Of a stretch of DNA of 64,000 nucleotides, positions 20,063-29,091 are shown in pieces. Both the position numbers and the translations under genes were made by a program. Source of the DNA: Flavobacterium caseinilyticum. GTDB lineage: Bacteria > Bacteroidota > Bacteroidia > Flavobacteriales > Flavobacteriaceae. The notes under the pieces were generated by a model that had not been told where the DNA came from, ran no database searches, and saw nothing but the letters and a program-made list of their open reading frames with translations. Numbering within the stretch: position 1 is the stretch's first letter; the number at the start of each line of letters is the position of its first letter. The stretch covers positions 62,001 to 126,000 of the forward strand of contig NZ_SMFM01000010.1 in the NCBI RefSeq assembly GCF_004349085.1, read 5' to 3'.

Positions 20063-20428
20063 TCAAGAAGAAAGATTATTGTCTAACTTATTTATGAAAC
20101 CTGTTGTCATCTTTTGAAATTCAATTATTTTATTTTCTATTTCGTCTGTTTTTTCTTTTGATAGATAAGCATTTTGATTAGCTATTAGCAATTGAGTTTG
20201 TAATTCAAATGACGAACCCAAACTGATATTTAAATAATGCTGAAAATGTTTATCCCCTCTATTCGAACCTTCTGCAATATTTGAAGGCATCGAAACTGAA
20301 CATCTATTCATTTGACTAACTAGACCATATATTTCAGATTTTGGAAATATAGAAGTAAGTTTATAAATATCATTAGTGATATCCATTGCTAAATTCCAAA
20401 TCTTCAAGTTCTTGAAATTGTGTCTCAT
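20063..20428 (-). CDS. Four-helix-bundle protein (S23/IVP family)
   Basis: This 121-residue protein belongs to the 23S rRNA intervening-sequence (IVP)/Avd-like four-helix family. Marks are FKNLKIWNLAMDITNDIYKL, FPKSEIYGLVSQMNRCSVSMP, SNIAEGSNRGD and FELQTQLLIA. The family is common as single genes in Bacteroidota and its role is unknown; it is not evidence of an actual rRNA insert here. It sits between fadA and the acyl-CoA dehydrogenase gene with purine/pyrimidine-rich DNA on both sides, and has nothing to do with beta-oxidation by sequence. Confidence 0.88.
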   Translation of the reverse strand: MRHNFKNLKIWNLAMDITNDIYKLTSIFPKSEIYGLVSQMNRCSVSMPSNIAEGSNRGDKHFQHYLNISLGSSFELQTQLLIANQNAYLSKEKTDEIENKIIEFQKMTTGFINKLDNNLSS

Positions 20429-20510
20429 TTGCCTTTTTTAATTCTAATTTCTACTAAAATTATATGTTAAAATCTTGCTTCTAGTTTCTTTCTTCCTTTT
20501 TAAAATAGTT

Positions 20511-21692
20511 TTAAAGCAACTCATAAATCCCAGCACTTCCTTGTCCAGTCCCCACACACATACTCACAATTCCGTATTTGCTTCCTCTGCGTTGCATCTC
20601 GTCGAATAATTGAACAGACAATTTTGCTCCGGTACAACCCAGTGGGTGACCTAATGCAATCGCTCCACCATTGACATTGATAATATCTGGATTTAGGTTT
20701 AGTTCTCTCGTTACAGCTAATGCTTGTGAGGCAAATGCTTCGTTTAACTCAATTAAATCAATATCATTCAATGTTAATCCAGCTTGTTTCAATGCTTTTG
20801 GAATCGCTTTTACTGGTCCAATTCCCATGATTCTTGGTTCCACTCCAGCCGAAGCGAAGTTTACCAAACGGGCGATAGGAGTAAGGTTCAATTCTTTTAC
20901 CATTTCTTCGCTCATGATTAGAACAAATGCTGCTCCGTCACTCATTTGAGAGGAGTTTCCTGCAGTCACGCTTCCGTTCGCTTCAAAAACCGGTCTTAAA
21001 CCTGCCAAAGCTTCTACAGAAGTTCCTGCTCTTGGACCTTCATCTTTATTAACTACGTATGATTTTGTTTCTTTTTTACCATTTTCATTGATAAATGTTT
21101 GTTCAACAGTAATAGGAACAATTTGTTTGTCAAATTTGCCTTCAGCTTGCGCTTTCAGGGCTTTCATGTGTGAGTTATAAGCAAACTCATCTTGGTCGGC
21201 ACGAGATACATTGAATTGTTTGGCAACCGCTTCCGCAGTTAATCCCATTCCCCAATAGTAATCTTCGTTGCCCGCTTTTGCAACTGCATAATCCGGAGTT
21301 GGTTTGTAACCTCCCATTGGAATAAAACTCATGCTTTCAGCACCACCGGCAATAATACAATCCGCCATTCCAGATTGGATTTTGGCCGTAGCCATACCAA
21401 TAGTTTCTAATCCTGACGCGCAATAACGGTTTACGGTTACACCCGGAACATCTTCGATTTTCAATCCCATCAAAGAGATCAATCGTCCCACGTTTAGTCC
21501 TTGTTCTGCCTCCGGCATCGCATTTCCTACCATCACGTCGTCAATACGTTTTTTGTCAAAATCAGGCAACTCATTCATCATAAACTGAATCGTTTCTGCT
21601 GCCAATTCATCAGGACGTTTAAATCTGAACACGCCTTTTGGAGCTTTCCCCACGGCTGTTCTGTATGCTTTTACTATATAGGCTGTTTTCAT
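20511..21692 (-). CDS. fadA: Acetyl-CoA acyltransferase (3-ketoacyl-CoA thiolase)
   Basis: This is a 393-residue thiolase that splits 3-ketoacyl-CoA with CoA in beta-oxidation. The acyl-accepting cysteine is Cys91 in VNRYCASGLETIG. The C-terminal active-site parts are INVNGGAIALGHPLGCTGA and SMCVGTGQGSAGIYELL. I start it at the ATG at 21692 (MKTAYIVKAYRTAVG), which matches thiolase N-termini. A longer in-frame reading from 21854 would overlap fadN and encode a Lys/Glu-rich non-homologous stretch. Confidence 0.95.
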   Translation of the reverse strand: MKTAYIVKAYRTAVGKAPKGVFRFKRPDELAAETIQFMMNELPDFDKKRIDDVMVGNAMPEAEQGLNVGRLISLMGLKIEDVPGVTVNRYCASGLETIGMATAKIQSGMADCIIAGGAESMSFIPMGGYKPTPDYAVAKAGNEDYYWGMGLTAEAVAKQFNVSRADQDEFAYNSHMKALKAQAEGKFDKQIVPITVEQTFINENGKKETKSYVVNKDEGPRAGTSVEALAGLRPVFEANGSVTAGNSSQMSDGAAFVLIMSEEMVKELNLTPIARLVNFASAGVEPRIMGIGPVKAIPKALKQAGLTLNDIDLIELNEAFASQALAVTRELNLNPDIINVNGGAIALGHPLGCTGAKLSVQLFDEMQRRGSKYGIVSMCVGTGQGSAGIYELL

Positions 21693-21784
21693 AATTTTGT
21701 TTTTGAGAAGAAAGAAGTAAGAGCCAAGACCGCTTCGTTGAAAGATTGTTTTTTGTCTTTCTTCTTTCTTCTTGTTTCTTTTTT
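21693..21784. repeat. Purine/pyrimidine-rich imperfect tract between fadN and fadA
   Basis: The spacer holds GAGAAGAAAGAAGTAAGAGC and, further on, TCTTTCTTCTTTCTTCTTG, so the two flanks are imperfect inverted copies of an AAGAAAGAAG-type motif. Similar tracts occur at about 20040-20078 and 20470-20500 beside the IVP-type gene. Confidence 0.45.
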
Positions 21785-24175
21785 CTAATTTCTCAACGGT
21801 TTCCCTTTCGTTAACATAAACTGGATTCTCTCCAATGTTTTTCTTTCGGTACACAATGACAAGAAAGCTTCACGTTCCAGATCTAATAAATATTGTTCAG
21901 TTACTAAAGTTGGTTCAGATAAATCACCACCAGCCATAACATAAGCCAGTTTGTTAGCGATTTTTTTGTCGTGTTCCGAGATGTATTTCCCAGCTTCCAT
22001 TTGATCAGTTCCAACAAGGAACATTCCCAAAGCTTGTTTTCCAAGAACTTTCACATCGCTTCTGCGAATTGGTTGTGTGTAACCCGCTTCGGCCATAAGT
22101 AAAGCGTGTTTCTTCGCTTCCGCAATTTGACGGTCTTTGTTCACTACAATGATATCTTTTCCTTGTTGTAAAAGTCCGGTGTCAAAAGCTTCATATCCAG
22201 AAGTAGACACTTTTGCCATAGCAATTGTCAAGAAATATTCTTGCAACACGTTCAATTCCACATCATTTTTATGGAATAAATCTGCTGCACGCAATGCCAT
22301 TTCTTTCGATCCTCCACCGCCAGGAATTACCCCAACACCAAATTCTACCAATCCCATATACGTTTCTGCTGCAGCAACAACTTTATCGGCATGCAAACTC
22401 ATTTCGCATCCACCACCAAAAGTCATTCCGTGTGGCGCAACCACAACTGGAATTCCGGAGTAACGCACGCGCATCATCGTGTCCTGGAACATTTTGATCG
22501 CCATATTCAACTCATCGTATTCTTGCTCGACTGCCATCATGAAAATCATTCCGATATTAGCTCCAACAGAGAAATTCGCTGCTTGATTTCCAATAACCAA
22601 TCCTTGATATTCTTTTTCAGATAAGTCAATCGCTTTATTGATAGCTTGTAAAACATCGCCACCAATCGTATTCATTTTAGATTGGAATTCTAAATTCAAA
22701 ATTCCGTCTCCTATATCCTGTATAATCGCTCCGCTATTGCTCCACACTTTTTTGCTTTCGCGAATGTTGTTCAGGATAATAAAGGCATCCTGACCCGGAA
22801 CTTTAGTTTGTGATTTTGTTGGAATATTGTAGAAAAAAGTTGCTCCTTCTTTAATAGTATAAAAACTAGTACTTCCCGAAGCTAACATTTCAGTAACCCA
22901 AGCAGCTGGTTCAAGACCTTCCGCTTTCATGATTTCGATTCCTTTTTCGACACCAATGGCATCCCAAATTTCGAAAGGACCATTTTCCCATCCAAAACCG
23001 GCTTTCATTGCATCGTCAATCTTGTATAATTCATCTGAGATTTCAGGAATTCTGTTGGAAACATAAGCAAACATTCCAGAAAAACTTTTTCTGTAAAATT
23101 CTCCTGCTTTGTCTTTTCCTTTTACCAAAACTTTAAAACGGTCAATTGGTTTATCAATCGTTTTTGTCAGTTCCAAAGTTGCGAAAGAAGCTTTTTTAGC
23201 AGCACGGTATTCTAAAGTATCTAAATCCAAAGACAAAATATCCTTGTCTACTTTTTTATAAAAACCTTGACCTGTTTTGCTTCCCAACCATTTGTTCTCC
23301 ATCATTTTGTTGACGAAGTCCGGAAGTTTGAACAACTCGTGTTGCTCGTCATTCGGGCAGTTTTCGTAGATTCCGTTGGCAACATGTACCAAAGTATCCA
23401 ATCCAACTACGTCAACCGTTCTGAAAGTCGCTGATTTTGGTCTTCCAATAACTGGACCGGTCAATTTATCCACTTCTTCAATCGTCAATCCCATTTCTTT
23501 TACCAAATGAAACAAACTTTGAATCCCGTAAATCCCGATTCGGTTACCAATAAAAGCCGGAGTATCTTTGGCCACAACCGAAGTTTTTCCTAAGAATCTT
23601 GAACCATAATCAGTTAGGAAATCCAAAACTTCCGTTGCTGTTTGTGGACCAGGAATGATTTCGAATAATTTTAAATAACGCGCAGGGTTAAAAAAGTGTG
23701 TCCCGCAAAAGTGCTTTTGGAAATCCTCGCTTCTTCCTTCACTCATAAAGTGGATTGGAATTCCAGATGTGTTTGAAGTCACTAAAGTTCCCGGTTTTCT
23801 AAATTTCTCAATTTGTTCAAAAACTAGTTTCTTGATGTCCAAACGTTCCACTACAACCTCAATAATCCAATCCACAGTAGCGATTTTCGCCATGTCATCA
23901 GTGGTATTTCCAGTTGTGATTCTGCTGGCAAATTTCTGACTGTAAATAGGAGAGGGTTTCGATTTCAGGGAATTGGCCAAATGCTCATTTACCAATCGGT
24001 TTCTAACGATTTTGCTTTCTAAAGTTAGTCCTTTTTTAGCTTCCGCTTCGGTAAGTTCTCTTGGAACAATGTCTAATAATAGGACTTCAACTCCAATGTT
24101 AGCAAAATGGCAGGCAATTCCTGAACCCATAATTCCGGATCCAATTACTGCAACTTTTTTAATTGTGCGTTTCAT
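21785..24175 (-). CDS. fadN: 3-hydroxyacyl-CoA dehydrogenase / enoyl-CoA hydratase, FadN type
   Basis: This 796-residue bifunctional enzyme covers the middle two steps of beta-oxidation. The NAD-binding dehydrogenase is N-terminal (VIGSGIMGSGIACHFANIG, residues 10-28; HFFNPARYLKLFEIIPG; AFIGNRIGIYG), and the hydratase/isomerase-like domain follows in the C-terminal half (GGDVLQAINKAIDL; HGMTFGGGCEMSLH; GVGVIPGGGGSKEMALRA). This domain order is that of Bacillus FadN, not of E. coli FadB. It is followed by fadA and led by a MarR gene 42 bp upstream. Confidence 0.94.
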   Translation of the reverse strand: MKRTIKKVAVIGSGIMGSGIACHFANIGVEVLLLDIVPRELTEAEAKKGLTLESKIVRNRLVNEHLANSLKSKPSPIYSQKFASRITTGNTTDDMAKIATVDWIIEVVVERLDIKKLVFEQIEKFRKPGTLVTSNTSGIPIHFMSEGRSEDFQKHFCGTHFFNPARYLKLFEIIPGPQTATEVLDFLTDYGSRFLGKTSVVAKDTPAFIGNRIGIYGIQSLFHLVKEMGLTIEEVDKLTGPVIGRPKSATFRTVDVVGLDTLVHVANGIYENCPNDEQHELFKLPDFVNKMMENKWLGSKTGQGFYKKVDKDILSLDLDTLEYRAAKKASFATLELTKTIDKPIDRFKVLVKGKDKAGEFYRKSFSGMFAYVSNRIPEISDELYKIDDAMKAGFGWENGPFEIWDAIGVEKGIEIMKAEGLEPAAWVTEMLASGSTSFYTIKEGATFFYNIPTKSQTKVPGQDAFIILNNIRESKKVWSNSGAIIQDIGDGILNLEFQSKMNTIGGDVLQAINKAIDLSEKEYQGLVIGNQAANFSVGANIGMIFMMAVEQEYDELNMAIKMFQDTMMRVRYSGIPVVVAPHGMTFGGGCEMSLHADKVVAAAETYMGLVEFGVGVIPGGGGSKEMALRAADLFHKNDVELNVLQEYFLTIAMAKVSTSGYEAFDTGLLQQGKDIIVVNKDRQIAEAKKHALLMAEAGYTQPIRRSDVKVLGKQALGMFLVGTDQMEAGKYISEHDKKIANKLAYVMAGGDLSEPTLVTEQYLLDLEREAFLSLCTERKTLERIQFMLTKGKPLRN

Positions 24176-24217
24176 ATAAATAATATTTGATTTTCATTAG
24201 AAAACAACAGCGCTATT

Positions 24218-24727
24218 TTATTGATGGGAATCAATTTTAGCGGTATCATTCTCCGTTTTTTCAGTTTGTTCCGCCAGTTCGCTGACGTTCGTATGAGTAA
24301 ATATATTTTTGTCTTGAATTAATTCATTGATGGTTTCCGCTACTTCTATAAAGTGCTGCAGTTTCTCTGCAGAAATAGTTTGTTTGACCGTTTCATTAAA
24401 TTTCAATACGGTATTTTTTGACAATTCTCTTTTTTCTTTACCAAAATCCGTTAGGTAAATCAAAACCCCACGGCCATCCACAGGGTTTTTCTTGCGAATG
24501 ATTAGGCCTTTTTCCTCCATAGATTTCAGGGTTCTGGTCAGGCTGGTAGCTTCCATTCCCATTTTTGGACCTAATGAGGTCGATGGCGTTCCACCTTCCT
24601 TATCAATACTCAATAAAGCGAAACCAGTAGCCATGCTTGCATCGTATTTCGATGCTTCTTCATTATACATTCTGGCCACTGCTTGCCAGGTGGCACGTAA
24701 AATATAATCTATCGTTTTATCTTTCAT
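24218..24727 (-). CDS. MarR-family transcriptional regulator, likely repressor of the fad operon
   Basis: This 169-residue MarR protein has the winged helix in the middle (GMEATSLTRTLKSMEEKGLI, then IRKKNPVDGRGVLIYLTDFG). It is the first gene of the marR-fadN-fadA-acd operon, 42 bp before fadN. MarR proteins often respond to small ligands; acyl-CoA is a reasonable guess from context only. A perfect 12-bp palindrome at its own promoter is a candidate operator. The C-terminal 25 residues are polar and not part of the fold. Confidence 0.85.
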   Translation of the reverse strand: MKDKTIDYILRATWQAVARMYNEEASKYDASMATGFALLSIDKEGGTPSTSLGPKMGMEATSLTRTLKSMEEKGLIIRKKNPVDGRGVLIYLTDFGKEKRELSKNTVLKFNETVKQTISAEKLQHFIEVAETINELIQDKNIFTHTNVSELAEQTEKTENDTAKIDSHQ

Positions 24728-24745
24728 AAGTAACTATATCGATTT

Positions 24746-24753
24746 CAAATATA
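24746..24753 (-). promoter_or_regulatory. Promoter -7 box of the marR-fad operon
   Basis: Minus-strand TATATTTG fits TAnnTTTG and lies 18 bp before the marR ATG. Confidence 0.5.
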
Positions 24754-24764
24754 ATAAAAAATAC

Positions 24765-24776
24765 TATGCATGCATA
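24765..24776. promoter_or_regulatory. Candidate MarR operator palindrome
   Basis: TATGCATGCATA is a perfect 12-bp palindrome, with partly symmetric flanks (ATAC / ATAT). It lies 11-23 bp upstream of the -7 box on the minus strand, overlapping where the -33 element should be, which is a usual place for a repressor site. Confidence 0.5.
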
Positions 24777-24876
24777 ATATATTAAACTATTTTTTTGTTA
24801 AAAAGTATTAAATATAAAAAATATCCGCTGAAATAGAGGAGATTATACCGTTTTTTAAGAGTAATTAATTTTTTTT

Positions 24877-24953
24877 GGGCGTATCCCTGCGGGTCGGGCT
24901 GTTCGTTATATCCACGCTAAAAAGCGTGGGATGCCACTTCCATCCCTAACGCG
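24877..24953. repeat. Palindromic intergenic repeat, copy 1
   Basis: The element begins GGGCGTATCCCTGCGGGTCG, has the central hairpin CCACGCT/AGCGTGG and ends CACTTCCATCCCTAACGCG. It resembles a repeat family I know from Flavobacterium intergenic DNA with conserved ends (GGTCGGGCT...; ...ATCCCT) and a variable centre. It lies in the 390-bp gap between the marR-fad operon and the delta-60 gene. A related element is at 51279-51391. Confidence 0.65.
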
Positions 24954-25119
24954 AATCCTGCTAAGGAGAATGATTGGGGATTTTAGTTTAATTGTTGGGA
25001 TTATGGATTTACGTAATTGTAAGTAGTTTATCAATTATAAATGGAGGTAGCAATAAAGAGATATTGTATTTCTATCTGTACTAATTTTGTCGGGAAAAGC
25101 GATTAATGTTTACAATGAG

Positions 25120-27636
25120 CTATCGCTTTAATGCAAAATGACCTTTTATAACCCGTCCATCGTCAATATTGGCAACAAACCAATAATCAGTTGCGGGCAA
25201 GGGATATCCGTTGTAAGTCCCATCCCAGCCATAGCTTGTACTATCTGAGAGTTCTTTTATTAGTTTTCCATATCGGTCAAAAATTCTTACTTTGGAATTT
25301 TTGAAGAACAGCTCATTAATCCCTTTTATTGTCCAATTGTCATTATATCCATCACCATTTGGAGAAAAGAATAGAGGCGCACCGATTAAAGCAACAGTTT
25401 TAGAAACAACACCGCAGCCATTTTTATCGTTTACATAGACCGTGTGAATACCCGGTTCTACATTTTCAAATACATTGGAATCTTGAAAGAAACCCGATGG
25501 ATTATCAAGGCTGTATTCAGAATTTTCCATCCCAGATGCTAGAACGGTTATCGTATTGTTTTCAGTTATATCAGAGATTAATACTTTTTCTATTGTGATT
25601 TTTTTAGAATAAGTCACTGTATTGGTTCTAGTTCTTTCGCAACCTGTTGTTTTGCTTTTTACGTTGCAGGTGTAAATGCCATCCTCATTAACATTTATGT
25701 AATATTCTTGCTCAGAAGGCAACAGTTGATTGTTGAGAAACCATTCATAGCTAAATTGTGATCGAGAACCTGACAGCAAACCAGCGCTGAGTTGTATAGG
25801 GTCATCATTTTCAGAGCAAATAATTTCATCATGATTTGGTTCGATATCTGGCAAGGCCATTACTATAATAGTCATTGTTGCAGTAGTACTGCATAATCCA
25901 CTATTTGGTGTAAAAGTGTAGGTGGTTGTAGTCTTGTTATTTAAAGAAGGTGACCACGTTCCTACAATGTTATTGTTTGAAGTAGTAGGTAGTTCAAGTA
26001 TTGTTTCTCCTGCACAAATAGCAGTTATTGGTGTAAAAGTTGGAGTTATATTTGAGTTTACCGCAATGGTCATGATGGCAGTTGTGGCGCACGAACCAAT
26101 TATAGGTGTAAAAGTGTAAGTTGTGGTATTGGTATTATTCATTGCAGGTGACCAACTTCCTGAAATACCGTTGTTAGAAATCGTTGGTAATGGTTGAAGT
26201 GTTGTTCCTGGACAAATATCATTTTGCGGTGTAAAAGTTGGTGTTGCTGGCGTATTAATTGTTACAGGGACCGTCGTTCTATCACTTTCAATTCCTCCTA
26301 CGGTTTGTGAGACATAGTAAGTTGATGGAACTAAAACACTAGTGGTTGCAAGAGGAGTGGTACTTGTAGCGCTTGCATACCACTTCAAATTAGTGCCTAG
26401 GGCAGTTAAACTAGAAATGGTCGCGTTTAAACAAACTGATTGTGCAGAAGCTATTGGAGGTAATAAATTATTGTTTAAACGGATTATAATATTAGTAGGG
26501 ATACCATCATAAGTAGTAAACTGACCACCAATAATAATTTTTCCATCAGACTGAATTGCAGAAGAGGTAACGTTAAAACCTGCACCGCTATCCACATTAG
26601 ACGGTACTGTAATAGGAGCAAATGTTAGATCCAAACTTCCATCTGCATTCAAACGGGCTATATTATTTCTGATTATACCGTTAAAATTGTCAAACCATCC
26701 ACCGATTATAATTTTACCATCGGGTTGAAGAGACATTGTTGAAATATTACCTCGTAATTTTACACCATTGTTATCATGGGTAAGAATTAAACCTGGATTA
26801 AAACTAGCATCCACACTACCGTCTGTATTCAAACGAACAATATTATTTTTACCAGAACCATTAAAATTCAAGAATTCACCTCCAATAATAATTTTTCCAT
26901 CTGGTTGAAGCAACATACTTTCAACTTGATCAGTTGCAATTCCAATATTAAAAGTAGAATCTAAACTCCCATCAGCATTTAAACGTGCAACTCTTCCATT
27001 ATTATAATTAAAACTTCCTGCAATAAGAATTTTACCGTCCGGTTGAATAACTGTGCGCTGAATCCAATTTGTAGGGATTATGCCAAGTTTAAATGTAGCA
27101 TCTAAACTTCCGTCAGCATTCAAGCGCGCCATTCTATTGATAACTGTACCGTCGAAGGTATATAAATAACCACTAATAATAATTTTTCCATCACTTTGAA
27201 GAGCAATATTTAATCTATCATCATTTGGACCCTGTCCGGGGTTAAAGCTTGTATCAATACTTCCATCTGAATTCACACGGGCTATTCTATTTATTTGTGT
27301 GCCGTTATAATTATAGAATTCGCCTCCAATTATAATTTTTCCATCCGGCTGCAATACTATGGCTTTTACAGTATCATTTGCTCCAGTACCAGTATTAAAA
27401 CTCATATCTAAACTGCCGTCAGGATTCAATCGAGTTAAATTTAGGACCCATTTGCCGCTTGTAGTATAAAATGAACCACCTACAATAATTTTTCCATCCG
27501 GTTGAATAATTGTAGAATAAATAATTCCATAGGTTATTGCACTTGGACCATTATCAAAAGTATTGTCTAAACTTCCAGGCTGGGCAAAAATAAGGGAAGA
27601 AAACTGCAATAAAATCAGTAAAATAATGTTTCTCAT
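25120..27636 (-). CDS. Secreted delta-60 repeat protein with T9SS type B (gliding-motility) C-terminal domain
   Basis: This is an 838-residue secreted protein. After a signal peptide (residues 1-18, ending IFAQ) come seven delta-60 repeats, each with a QPDGKIIIGG-like strand and an N.DGS.D..FN segment (residues about 19-395), a likely beta-propeller. Then there are an Ig-like stretch, two near-identical modules (TPTFTPQNDICPG... and TPTFTPITAICAG...), a PKD-like part, and a C-terminal domain with SPNGDGYNDNWTIKG and FDRYGKLIKEL typical of type IX type B sorting. It should be exported by the T9SS and attached to or released from the cell surface. Ligand unknown. Confidence 0.88.
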   Translation of the reverse strand: MRNIILLILLQFSSLIFAQPGSLDNTFDNGPSAITYGIIYSTIIQPDGKIIVGGSFYTTSGKWVLNLTRLNPDGSLDMSFNTGTGANDTVKAIVLQPDGKIIIGGEFYNYNGTQINRIARVNSDGSIDTSFNPGQGPNDDRLNIALQSDGKIIISGYLYTFDGTVINRMARLNADGSLDATFKLGIIPTNWIQRTVIQPDGKILIAGSFNYNNGRVARLNADGSLDSTFNIGIATDQVESMLLQPDGKIIIGGEFLNFNGSGKNNIVRLNTDGSVDASFNPGLILTHDNNGVKLRGNISTMSLQPDGKIIIGGWFDNFNGIIRNNIARLNADGSLDLTFAPITVPSNVDSGAGFNVTSSAIQSDGKIIIGGQFTTYDGIPTNIIIRLNNNLLPPIASAQSVCLNATISSLTALGTNLKWYASATSTTPLATTSVLVPSTYYVSQTVGGIESDRTTVPVTINTPATPTFTPQNDICPGTTLQPLPTISNNGISGSWSPAMNNTNTTTYTFTPIIGSCATTAIMTIAVNSNITPTFTPITAICAGETILELPTTSNNNIVGTWSPSLNNKTTTTYTFTPNSGLCSTTATMTIIVMALPDIEPNHDEIICSENDDPIQLSAGLLSGSRSQFSYEWFLNNQLLPSEQEYYINVNEDGIYTCNVKSKTTGCERTRTNTVTYSKKITIEKVLISDITENNTITVLASGMENSEYSLDNPSGFFQDSNVFENVEPGIHTVYVNDKNGCGVVSKTVALIGAPLFFSPNGDGYNDNWTIKGINELFFKNSKVRIFDRYGKLIKELSDSTSYGWDGTYNGYPLPATDYWFVANIDDGRVIKGHFALKR

Positions 27637-28017
27637 TTTTAAGTCATATACTTTAAAATTGATTTAGGAATTTTTCAAATCCACTAAATTTTCTTTTAAA
27701 TTAAAAAAAATAATTTTTTGATAACTTAAAAAAAGCGTAAACTTAACCTTATTAATTTATTTTAAAAACAGAATTCACTAAATATTTTCTTATTTATAAG
27801 TTCTAATATCTGTTACTATTCTAGTATTTTTCTTTAATTCATATTAAAATTTCAAAGCTGTATCTTATTAACAATTATCTCAAAAATTCAATTTCATATG
27901 AATAGGTTAACTAAGTAATGTAAGGCTTTAAATAGGAGAGATGTATTTTATTAGTAAGACCAAATTATTGCTTATAGATTGAATTACTTTTTATAAATCA
28001 TTTATAATTGAAGTTAA

Positions 28018-29070
28018 TTACCCTTTCTTAAACTCCCCATTATCCACATCTTTCAAGAATTTAATCACGCCCGGAAAATAGGTTTTTGGGTCATCGTATT
28101 GCGAAAGGTGGCTTCCGTTAGGGCAAAATAAGAAACGTCCGTTTTGGACTTCGTTTGCAATCCATTTCATGTGTTCTGGATCCATTGTGTCATATTTAGA
28201 ACCAATACTCAATGTAGGAACCTTCAAAGTTTTTAGTCTGGCTTTGACATCCCAGTTTTTAAGAGTCGCATTTCCGGTGATGCCAAATTCACTATGCCCT
28301 TGCATAAATACATATACATTAGGATTAATGTGCTTGAAACACCTGTTGATGGATTCCGGCCATTCTTCGAGAGGCATTCTCAAAATGTGTTCCGTGTAGT
28401 AATGTTTGAACAGTAATTCGCTGTATTTTGGATTATTAAAATCATTGTTTTTTTCGATATCCTGCAATTGCTTCAGAATTTTAGGATCCATTTGCGGTGC
28501 CAGAACGTCTTTTGCGTAAGCGTTATATTCCTGAGCACTCGCCATCATATTCGAGATAATCAAGCCTTTCAGGTTTTTTTGGTATTTCAATGCATATTCC
28601 ATTGCCAGGATTCCGCCCCAAGATTGTCCCATCAGGTAAAAATTAGAATTGTCCAGTCCTAATGCGATGCGTACTTGTTCGACTTCCTCCACAAAACGTT
28701 CATTGGTCCACAAACTATTGTCGTTGGGTTGGTCGCTGTAATACGAGCCCAACTGGTCATAATAAATGTATTCAATGCTTTCGTTGGGGAAATAACCATC
28801 AAAGGCTTCGTATAATTCATGTGTCAAACCGGGACCGCCGTGCAGCAACAACACTTTTATTTTAGGATTGTTGCCCACTCGTTTGGTCCAGACTTTAAAC
28901 GTGCCTTTTGGTGTTTGAATCGGAATCATTTTGATACCGCCCGTGAGTTGGTCGTCCCGTTTGGAGAAATCTAAATAATTTGCTTTGATAGGGTCTTCCT
29001 TTGGTTTTTCCTGACAATTAGAAAAAAAGAACAGGCTGATAACGGAGCAAATTAAGATTTTTAGTTTCAT
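28018..29070 (-). CDS. Alpha/beta hydrolase lipoprotein, proline iminopeptidase type
   Basis: This is a 350-residue lipoprotein (signal peptide with lipobox near FFSNCQE, Cys19). The fold is an S33 alpha/beta hydrolase: oxyanion-loop HGGPGLTHELYEAF, nucleophile Ser in MGQSWGGILAMEY, the catalytic Asp probably in GSKYDTMDPEH, and the catalytic His in CPNGSHLSQYDD. This pattern is that of proline iminopeptidases, which cut an N-terminal Pro from peptides; the membrane anchor suggests periplasmic peptide use. It lies 21 bp after fadD on the same strand. The 380 bp on its downstream side (27637-28017) are AT-rich with no gene visible. Confidence 0.85.
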   Translation of the reverse strand: MKLKILICSVISLFFFSNCQEKPKEDPIKANYLDFSKRDDQLTGGIKMIPIQTPKGTFKVWTKRVGNNPKIKVLLLHGGPGLTHELYEAFDGYFPNESIEYIYYDQLGSYYSDQPNDNSLWTNERFVEEVEQVRIALGLDNSNFYLMGQSWGGILAMEYALKYQKNLKGLIISNMMASAQEYNAYAKDVLAPQMDPKILKQLQDIEKNNDFNNPKYSELLFKHYYTEHILRMPLEEWPESINRCFKHINPNVYVFMQGHSEFGITGNATLKNWDVKARLKTLKVPTLSIGSKYDTMDPEHMKWIANEVQNGRFLFCPNGSHLSQYDDPKTYFPGVIKFLKDVDNGEFKKG

Positions 29071-29091
29071 AACAGAACGGTTTTATAACGG

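Noticed and set aside
20063..20428. Evidence for an intervening sequence in 23S rRNA or a diversity-generating retroelement
   Set aside because: No rRNA, reverse transcriptase, template repeat or variable repeat is present; the S23/IVP family is common as lone genes in this group.
21693..21854. 54-residue N-terminal extension of the thiolase
   Set aside because: It is Lys/Glu-rich, overlaps fadN and comes from the purine-rich spacer; the thiolase N-terminus MKTAYIVKAYRTAVG starts at 21692.
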